21,282 nt of DNA from Oxalobacter formigenes (lineage in GTDB: Bacteria; Pseudomonadota; Gammaproteobacteria; Burkholderiales; Burkholderiaceae_D), in the NCBI GenBank assembly GCA_019424645.1, contig JAHYZB010000087.1, positions 9,851 through 31,132 of the forward strand, given 5' to 3'. Made by a program: the position numbers and the translations under genes. The notes beneath the pieces were generated by a model, which saw only the letters and a program-made list of their open reading frames with translations, was not told where the DNA came from and did no database searches. Of the stretch, positions 16,501-21,282 are shown piece by piece; position 1 is the stretch's first letter; the number at the start of each line of letters is the position of its first letter.

Positions 16501-18544
16501 TTCCTGAATTCATAGGACCGTTCAGTGTGTAGGTCCAGCCGCCTTTTCCATCGGACGTAACAGTCCCGTAAGTCCCCTGACTGATGACACCGATGACAGT
16601 GAAGCCATCTACCACGATGGACGCACTTTCACTGTGATCGGCAGAACTGTTCAATCCATGTTCGTTTACCGACAGATGCTGGTCAACCGTAATTTCATTT
16701 GTCGCACCGTGAATGTTGACCGTCACGTCACCCTGATCATAAGCACCGTGTTCATCCGTTACCCGAACCGTGAATCCGAGTCCCTTGACATCATCCGGAC
16801 CCAGCGCCAGAACGGAGTCGCTGGCATTATCAATTGTAAAAGTGTATTTTCCGGTATTCGGATCAATCGTCAGCGTTCCGTATTCCGTCTTGATATGATC
16901 GGTTTGATTACCGTTTTCATCGATAAGCGAGTACTTCAGTTTGGCACCACGATCTTCGTCAGAACCGGCCGCCGTTCCGCTGTCGGCCGGCGTATCGGAA
17001 TTGACACCTTTTTCATAGACATCCAGAACTTTATCCCCGTCGGCAATAGACAGTTTCGGTGCATCATTGGCCCCTTCAACCGTCACACCGATCATATGGC
17101 TGCCTACGGCACCATGACTGTCCGTTGCCGTTACGTTAAAGCTGAATACGAATTTTTCGCCCTGTGCCAGATGCTGTGCCTTGTCTGCGTCCAGACTGAA
17201 CGTGTATTCACCTGTAACGGTATTCAACCGCAATTCACCGTAATTGGTTTGCAGAATCTGGATATCCGGATTGGCGGAATCCGTATGCTGGTCAAGAACC
17301 TGAATGGTTTCCTGAGCGCCGCTCACTGCACTTCCGGTAACATTGACTTTCAGTTCACCGTTGGCGTCAGCACCTTTCAAGCTGGCGTTAAGGGTCACAT
17401 CTGCATCGCTATCCACATCCGAGAAAGGAACCTTGCCCGATGCGGTGAGACGATCGTTCACCTTGTTAACGTAACCGTCATTCCTGCCATCGCCTGTTGT
17501 CGCATGCATGCCATCGTAAAGGCCGTCTTCCTTGAGCTGGATAGTGGAATGCTTGACGACCGGCGCATCATTTGTGCCTTCAATATGGATGTTTACGTCT
17601 TGCGTGACCGACGCTCCATGACTGTCCGAAACCTGGATATGGAATGGATAATCCACCTCCGCCCCTTCTTGCAGGCCGTCTGCCCTGGCATTCAGATCGA
17701 ATTCGTATGTGTAGGTAACCGATCCGTCCGCATTGGTGACTGGCGTCACCGTCAGGGTTCCGTACTCCGTTTCTACCGTCATCGTGCCGTCGGCAGCCAC
17801 CTTGACACCGTCGACCGGTTTTCCCTCACCATCCAGTATGGTAACTGTCTGGGTGTCTCCGCTATCAGAATCCTTTACAGTGAACGAACTTTTCGCGCTA
17901 TCGTTTCCGGCTATCACATGGTTGTAATCGCTGGCGGCCCAACCCGGTTTACCGCCTTGTTCCACCGTACCCACACCCGCTTCTTTCAGGTTCAGGGTAT
18001 TTTGTCCTGCCTCGATAACCGGCGCATTGTTGGAGGGGGCAGTTTCTTCCTCGGGCGTCAGAAAAAAGCGATCACCCGTATATTCCCGGTTTTCCGTGCC
18101 GGGATTGGCAAAGGTATTGGTTGCAAATCCGGGGGTGACTTCACCGCGCGCAGCATCCTGATTGACCACGACAAAGGTATGGCCACCCTGCCCCGTATCG
18201 CCCGCCAGTCCGGCATCAGCGCCAGCCGCAGTCGCTTCGGCAATCTGCGTCGGGTCCATACCCGCTGCGATCATGGCCTGGATATCGGCAACACTCTGCC
18301 CTTCAGCCACCTGCGTCTTCGCTCCGGCGGGATCGATAACGGCTTCACTCAACATCAGCGTTTCATTACTGCCGATTGTTGCAAAATTGCCGTTGTTAAA
18401 CACAATGTGAACGGTTCCGCCTGCCGAGGCCTGAACGTTGTCGTTCAACTCGACAGCATCTCCCACCCGCAATTCACGGACACTGCCTTTCGCGTCAGTT
18501 ACCGTTACCTTGCCGATCAACCCTCTTACTATACCGATTGCCAT
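13523..18544 (-). CDS. LapA-type RTX adhesin with vWA domain
   Basis: A 1673-aa surface adhesin secreted by a type I system. Residues 1-100 (MAIGIVRGLIGKVTV..., then VGDAVELNDNVQASAGG) match the LapA retention module that plugs the outer-membrane TolC-like pore. Residues 105-108 (TAAG) fit the LapG protease site. VCBS/cadherin-like repeats fill about 170-1050, each ending in a pattern such as ITDDVPT or IEGTNDAP. A vWA domain (about 1090-1285) has an intact MIDAS: Asp1099-Thr-Ser-Gly-Ser1103, Thr near 1187 and Asp1218 in LTDGNPS. RTX nonapeptides occur at 1296-1310, 1370-1395 and 1462-1555. The last 100 residues (DFKVGTDKLDVGDLL...) are a type I secretion C-terminus. It has a strong AGGTGA ribosome site. 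Biofilm attachment under c-di-GMP control is inferred from the LapA family; LapB/C/E, LapD and LapG are not in the window. Confidence 0.92.
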   Translation of the reverse strand: MAIGIVRGLIGKVTVTDAKGSVRELRVGDAVELNDNVQASAGGTVHIVFNNGNFATIGSNETLMLSEAVIDPAGAKTQVAEGQSVADIQAMIAAGMDPTQIAEATAAGADAGLAGDTGQGGHTFVVVNQDAARGEVTPGFATNTFANPGTENREYTGDRFFLTPEEETAPSNNAPVIEAGQNTLNLKEAGVGTVEQGGKPGWAASDYNHVIAGNDSAKSSFTVKDSDSGDTQTVTILDGEGKPVDGVKVAADGTMTVETEYGTLTVTPVTNADGSVTYTYEFDLNARADGLQEGAEVDYPFHIQVSDSHGASVTQDVNIHIEGTNDAPVVKHSTIQLKEDGLYDGMHATTGDGRNDGYVNKVNDRLTASGKVPFSDVDSDADVTLNASLKGADANGELKVNVTGSAVSGAQETIQVLDQHTDSANPDIQILQTNYGELRLNTVTGEYTFSLDADKAQHLAQGEKFVFSFNVTATDSHGAVGSHMIGVTVEGANDAPKLSIADGDKVLDVYEKGVNSDTPADSGTAAGSDEDRGAKLKYSLIDENGNQTDHIKTEYGTLTIDPNTGKYTFTIDNASDSVLALGPDDVKGLGFTVRVTDEHGAYDQGDVTVNIHGATNEITVDQHLSVNEHGLNSSADHSESASIVVDGFTVIGVISQGTYGTVTSDGKGGWTYTLNGPMNSGNIQGTNIVDGADTIRVQVQDKNGNTFETDIKVDITDDVPTLATDGSHSLAEGNNSTVSGQVDFDFGADNGSGKSLSVTVDGKTVDLTNIGKDGIDIAGKHGTMHLNADGTYTYTTSANQGGNSDHFEFTIKDADGDIQKGDVTITIDDVTGPNGDQIPHISVDESGLTDGNPAAGKEFSDALDIPGYTIVEGGKGTYGELVQGSDGEWHYKLNGPMDSGNIQGDNTVLGGDSVKIVVQDKDGNTFEVDVKVDITDDVPTFTPQNPDVVNYGDAVIDGHVDLNFGADGEHAGGGVSLDGYNLSSTTGEGADKVWHFEDNNGNKVDLNASGDFTYTPGGTNGVVHNDTLHFTVTDNDGDKATGSVNLTVNPGHSVTEGTNHTDIIEGKPGLSNDILIGDTGGSTSVVQPGKDYNICLMLDTSGSMVKPFGDSNRIVELAKAVENFVESLRGHDGTINLYIKTFDTQLNWGGIDVTITQKSDFDSILKQLTDWLNGEVNFVLGYPNGNTATDQAVSDANNWFSKHPADSDTENDFYILTDGNPSNPNKADSVFDDFKNTHPDTIIHTVGMGEVDQTNLDKWANGGAGGSGSSLITSPEELESALQNGSSSTTGNPMGSDMIYGGAGDDIMFGEAFVHDGKHGYDALKSFILSQDSGVDVSKSSDVMKYIRDHADVFNDYLNSTSTGLGKADVMIGGAGNDLLFGQDGNDILIADGSLNSASDIANYLTDHGVTGADHLDFSAGHDLTHDIGALGDALHGMNHSQLNDFANWAEGHLGAGDHSGDALYGGAGNDVLIGGSGNDVLHGGDGNDILMGGSGNDTLHGGAGDDILFGGSGDNVLYGGHGNDTLVGGSGHNVLAGGAGNDHMTAGSGETVFKYMTGDLADTSGHGDTIMDFKVGTDKLDVGDLLTGVGVTDHNLDNLINGGYLNIESKGTDDQGNQVYQLTIDADGKAGAGGAIDLAEIHISGAHSDHGLSTSDLLQQMLQNQHQDGKLG
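13880..14161 (-). repeat. RTX nonapeptide array of the LapA-like adhesin
   Basis: Codes for residues 1462-1555, about ten tandem GGxGxDxxL-type nonapeptides (for example GGAGNDVLI, GGSGNDVLH, GGDGNDILM). They form a Ca2+-binding beta-roll just before the secretion signal. Some units are degenerate (GGSGDNVLY, GGSGHNVLA). Confidence 0.92.
15731..16675 (-). repeat. Pair of near-identical VCBS-like repeats in the adhesin
   Basis: Residues about 624-718 and 841-938 share the same order of features: VDESGL/VNEHGL, GTYGxL/V, a LNGPMxSGNIQG block, and QDKxGNTFExDxKVDITDDVPT. They flank a different repeat (about 719-840). This looks like duplication of a two-domain unit. A third copy of the closing motif is seen in the partial adhesin at the window edge (VKVDIVDDVPQ). 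Confidence 0.8.
18221..18232 (-). other. Predicted LapG-type cleavage site (TAAG codons)
   Basis: Codons for Thr105-Ala-Ala-Gly108 of the adhesin lie between the retention module and the repeat region. The double Ala after Thr and before Gly is the pattern cut by periplasmic LapG-like proteases to release LapA-type adhesins. Confidence 0.7.
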
Positions 18545-18618
18545 GATGTCACCTCGTCAGATCTGTTTTTCCTGCCATTTCCTGACCAGCTGGAAGAACC
18601 GTTTATTTCCAGAAAACC

Positions 18619-18633
18619 GGACAGAAACTGTCC
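18619..18633 (-). promoter_or_regulatory. Hairpin in the adhesin 5' leader
   Basis: A perfect GGACAG-TTT-CTGTCC hairpin lies 75 bp upstream of the adhesin start codon, inside the predicted leader. It has no T-run, so it is not a terminator. It may be an RNA structure or a protein site on DNA. Confidence 0.35.
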
Positions 18634-18724
18634 AGATTCCCACTTATGTTTCCAATAATAAACTTTCCTTCAGGCAATTTAATATTGTCCTTTGGTACTA
18701 TTTTTGTTTAAAAATTTTTATGCC

Positions 18725-18769
18725 ATTATAAACAGTGTGTTTAAATACAAAAATCGTTTGAAAAACGAT
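18725..18769 (-). promoter_or_regulatory. Candidate promoter and operator of the LapA-like gene
   Basis: On the minus strand a perfect -10 box TATAAT (18725-18730) has only T-rich sequence where the -35 box should be. A perfect inverted repeat ATCGTTT-TTC-AAACGAT (18753-18769) covers the upstream edge of that -35 position. A weak -35 next to a palindrome suggests an activator or repressor site. With transcription from near 18718 the leader would be about 170 nt. Confidence 0.4.
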
Positions 18770-19011
18770 GCTTAAAGAGTTCCCTGGCTTATTTTTCAGG
18801 CATTCAGACAGAAAACAGGCCATAAATCGGGATGAATTCCCGTTTTTTTGAAGAAATAGACGAAAAATGGGGGTTTTATTGCCAAAAACCAATGAAAAAC
18901 ATCAAAAACACTGCAACTGCTGAAGAAAAATGCCTGCATATATGCCCTTTTTTTGTTGTTTTCCAGCAATAAACCGGCAAGTATTCCGGAAAAAACCTGC
19001 ATGACAGACAT

Positions 19012-19040
19012 AAAAAAAGGCATTCATATGAATGCCTTTT
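19012..19040 (-). terminator. Terminator of the upstream RTX gene
   Basis: AAAAGGCATTC-ATAT-GAATGCCTTTT forms an 11-bp stem. It is followed on the minus strand by a T-run, 22 bp beyond the stop codon at 19062. Confidence 0.9.
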
Positions 19041-19061
19041 CTAACTGGACTGATATACGAC

Positions 19062-21282
19062 TTATATCTTGAGCGCATGATTGTCCATTAACTGCTGCAT
19101 CAGATGCTCGGCCTGATCCTGAGCGTTCATGCCACCAAGACCATGAACGCCATTCATGTCGATCGTGGCAAGAGCGACGCTACCGTGTTCACCACCGGAA
19201 GCACCGTCCTGATCGAAGGACAGTTTGACCGTTGCCGTGCCTTTCTCTTCATCATGGCTGATGACTTCCAGTTGCAGGAAACCGCCTGAGAACAGATCAC
19301 TGCCGTCCGCTTTCGCTCCCGAACCCGGCAACAGGTCTCCGATATCCAGCACGTCGGCATTGGCGTCCGTTGCCTGATTGCCCAAATGGAAATCGGCGAT
19401 ATGGTCCCCGGTGACGACGCCATCCAGGTCACCCTGATGATACTGGAACGTATCGTGGCCTGAACCGCCAGCCAGAACGTCATCACCCTTGCCACCCACA
19501 AGAATGTCGTCACCGGAACCACCAAGGAGGATATCGTTGCCTTCACCGCCATGCAGTACATCGTTGCCGCCCATGCCAATCTGGACATCGTTACCGGCTC
19601 CGCCCATCAGGACATCGTTACCATCGTTATGGTGTTCCAGCGTTTCAAGACCGTCGGACAGGCCTTTGAGCTGTTCCGGACTCATCGAGTGAATCATGTC
19701 CAGAACCGACCCGGAAGAGCTGTCCGTGTGAACCAGGCCAGCCAGTCCATCGACCGTCGTGCCATTGCCGTCACCCACCATCAGGTCGTGGCCACCTTCG
19801 CCGTACAGGACGTCATGACCATGTGAACCGGTCAGCATATCGTGCCCGGCTGTACCGTGTTCGATCATATCGGCCGCCGCAATCATGCCTTCCAGACCAT
19901 CCGCATGGGACGGATTAACGTTCGTATCATGTCCTGCGGTATCGGTCACATATTCCGCACCGGTAACGGTATCCACCGCAGACAGCATCATCGTGTCGAT
20001 GGAGGCCGCTGCATGATCGAGTGGCGATACCGTCACATTGGCATGATGGCCACTGACGTTGATATCGAAAGACACACTGGTGGACGCTCCCTTGTCATCG
20101 ATTGCCGTAACCGTCACGGCATGATGACCGAAACTGCCTGCCTTTCCGGTAACCGTCAAAACACCGTCAGTGACAGAAGCGCTGTAACCGGCAGGCAGGG
20201 CACGACCATCGACCGCAAAAGTCATCCTGTCGCCATCGGCATCCGTAAAGCTCTTGTTCAGATCGATAATGACCTGTTCTGTATCGGTCGGGATAGAGGT
20301 ATCCAGATCACCCGTTCCCTGTGCATTGATATTCGCATTGCTTTGTACCTTGCCCTGGATAAGGATCAACGCCGTATCGGTATGATCAGCCTGCAATTCA
20401 AAACGGACCTGATTCAGGTTGAAGTTATTCTTCACAAACAGGATACCCTCGATATCGGCGCCAACCGTTCCCGGGTTGCCGTTTATATTCAGGTCGCCAT
20501 TGACAATGACTATCGTATTTGCCGGTACCTTCAGGCTCCCGTTGACCGGAAGCGATCCATCCACCCAGATGATTTTCGGGCAATCGGCACTGTTCACGAG
20601 GCTGTTGTATTGCCAGTCATAAATCACACGGGCCTCGGCTTTGGCAGTCGCCAGGCTCATACCGATATAAGTCGATAACAGATCATTATGGCTTGCATCG
20701 ACCTTGACGCCCGAGTAAGTCGAATGTGACAGGAGCTCGTGTACAATCATCCTGCTGGTGCCATCCACATGAACGGCCTGATTTGCGTATTCGACAGTAG
20801 CCAGAACATTACCCACTTCCGGCGCATGATTTTGCTGGACAGGGGGTATCGACGGATCGATGACGATAGTACCAATTGACGTATCACCGTCGTGATCCTT
20901 CACAGACAGCTGGATATTGACATGATCATTTGCATGACCTGAACCTGGAATGAATTTGTATTCGTATTGGCCGTCTTTTCCGGCAGCCAGCTGCAGCTTG
21001 CCAATCGTGTTATTTCCCATCATCAGATCGACAGAGTCATTCATAAGACTGCCATCTGCATTCACTCTGAACGTACCGGAAAAATCCGAACCGGCGACCT
21101 GTACACGAATATCCGAACCACCCTGATCACCAGACTGGCCGTCAGCACCGTAGTCTATCGTCAGGGAACCGTCGTAGATTCTTTGTCCACCCGTCAGTAT
21201 CGATCCGTTTTCAGCCACATCGATTTGCGGAACGTCGTCGACGATATCGACCTTTACATTGATCTGGAACTGATTGCCGAAT
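19062..21282 (-). CDS. RTX adhesin, 5' end beyond window
   Basis: A partial type I-secreted RTX protein. The reading frame is open to the window edge, so the GTG at 21218 is internal and not a start. At least 740 residues are present. Numbering from 21218: VCBS-like repeat material precedes and covers about 1-125. An unusual segment (about 130-300) contains repeated short beta units (VDGSLPVNGSLKVPANTIVIV, NGDLNINGN, EGILFVKNNFNLNQV), bactofilin- or polymer-like. A cadherin/dystroglycan-type repeat (about 315-390, SFTDADGDRMTF...) follows. RTX nonapeptides occur at 455-485 and 532-590, and the secretion C-terminus (DIGDLLPGSG..., ending HALKI) resembles that of the neighbour. Export and Ca2+-dependent folding follow from the family. 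A LapA-like N-terminus is likely but not visible. It has its own terminator, so it is not in an operon with the next gene. Confidence 0.88.
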   Translation of the reverse strand, partial: FGNQFQINVKVDIVDDVPQIDVAENGSILTGGQRIYDGSLTIDYGADGQSGDQGGSDIRVQVAGSDFSGTFRVNADGSLMNDSVDLMMGNNTIGKLQLAAGKDGQYEYKFIPGSGHANDHVNIQLSVKDHDGDTSIGTIVIDPSIPPVQQNHAPEVGNVLATVEYANQAVHVDGTSRMIVHELLSHSTYSGVKVDASHNDLLSTYIGMSLATAKAEARVIYDWQYNSLVNSADCPKIIWVDGSLPVNGSLKVPANTIVIVNGDLNINGNPGTVGADIEGILFVKNNFNLNQVRFELQADHTDTALILIQGKVQSNANINAQGTGDLDTSIPTDTEQVIIDLNKSFTDADGDRMTFAVDGRALPAGYSASVTDGVLTVTGKAGSFGHHAVTVTAIDDKGASTSVSFDINVSGHHANVTVSPLDHAAASIDTMMLSAVDTVTGAEYVTDTAGHDTNVNPSHADGLEGMIAAADMIEHGTAGHDMLTGSHGHDVLYGEGGHDLMVGDGNGTTVDGLAGLVHTDSSSGSVLDMIHSMSPEQLKGLSDGLETLEHHNDGNDVLMGGAGNDVQIGMGGNDVLHGGEGNDILLGGSGDDILVGGKGDDVLAGGSGHDTFQYHQGDLDGVVTGDHIADFHLGNQATDANADVLDIGDLLPGSGAKADGSDLFSGGFLQLEVISHDEEKGTATVKLSFDQDGASGGEHGSVALATIDMNGVHGLGGMNAQDQAEHLMQQLMDNHALKI
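19431..19625 (-). repeat. RTX nonapeptide array of the partial adhesin
   Basis: Codes for about seven tandem GGxGxDxxL-type units (GGAGNDVQI, GGNDVLHGG, GGSGDDILV, GGKGDDVLA and others) that bind Ca2+. A smaller, looser group (GTAGHDMLTGSHGHDVLYG) lies upstream at about 19765-19855. Confidence 0.9.

Larger units (their letters stand above)
18545..19061 (-). other. AT-rich regulatory region between the two RTX genes
   Basis: 517 bases with no plausible gene, much poorer in GC than the genes beside it. It holds the terminator of the upstream RTX gene (19012-19040), an inverted repeat, a perfect TATAAT box and a 5' leader hairpin for the LapA-like gene, each listed separately. The stretch 18780-19010 shows long A and T runs and nothing else I can name. 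Its length and the terminator indicate that the two RTX genes are transcribed separately. Confidence 0.6.

Noticed and set aside
16634..18658. A 674-aa open frame on the plus strand, opposite the LapA-like gene
   Set aside because: It lies wholly antisense to a well-supported RTX gene, has no ribosome binding site or protein family features, and is rich in Ile/Arg/Val as expected from the reverse complement of Asp/Thr/Gly repeats. The 290-aa and 278-aa plus-strand frames in the RTX genes are the same kind of shadow.
18796..19023. A 75-aa minus-strand frame rich in Phe in the RTX intergenic region
   Set aside because: It runs into the terminator of the upstream gene, has no ribosome binding site, and its composition simply reflects T-rich DNA.

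Overview
The window looks like the chromosome of a Gram-negative betaproteobacterium, most likely Burkholderiales and possibly Oxalobacteraceae. This rests on the overall protein flavour: an otsB-GH15 trehalose pair, AraJ-type MFS carriers, a thermonuclease-family protein and a LapA-type RTX adhesin. The placement is inference, because no rRNA or other marker gene is present. Composition is moderate GC in genes and AT-rich between them. No mobile element, tRNA, rRNA or CRISPR array was seen.

Left part (1-5660): a CorA-type magnesium channel (+), a small lipoprotein (-), two tandem paralogous MFS efflux carriers (+), and a secreted thermonuclease-fold protein (-) that meets the second MFS gene at a shared hairpin terminator. 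The nuclease-like protein keeps the fold signatures but lacks the classical Arg/Glu/Arg catalytic residues and carries a histone-H1-like Lys/Arg tail.

Middle (5660-13500): otsB (trehalose-6-phosphate phosphatase) overlaps a GH15 glucoamylase/trehalase-like gene by 4 bp. No otsA lies within the window, and the GH15 protein has His where the general-acid Glu is expected. Next are two tandem aldo/keto reductases. The first is intact. The second is broken by what looks like a 7-nt deletion. On the minus strand follows an SMR guanidinium exporter (gdx/sugE), preceded by a clear guanidine-II (mini-ykkC) riboswitch and a good sigma-70 promoter placed just before it. An unrecognised Trp-rich 198-aa protein (-) and a divergent SAM-methyltransferase-like protein (+) complete this part.

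Right part (13500-21282): two large adjacent RTX proteins on the minus strand. The downstream one is complete (1673 aa). It has a LapA-type N-terminal retention module, a TAAG site typical of LapG proteolysis, VCBS/cadherin-like repeats, a vWA domain with an intact MIDAS, RTX nonapeptides and a type I secretion C-terminus. The upstream one is cut by the window edge (at least 740 aa) and carries an unusual bactofilin/beta-helix-like segment. Together they suggest a cell-surface, calcium-dependent adhesion locus. Its secretion (LapBCE-like) and release (LapD/LapG-like) partners are not in the window.

A recurring theme is tandem gene duplication: MFS pair, AKR pair and RTX pair. One copy has decayed in the AKR pair.
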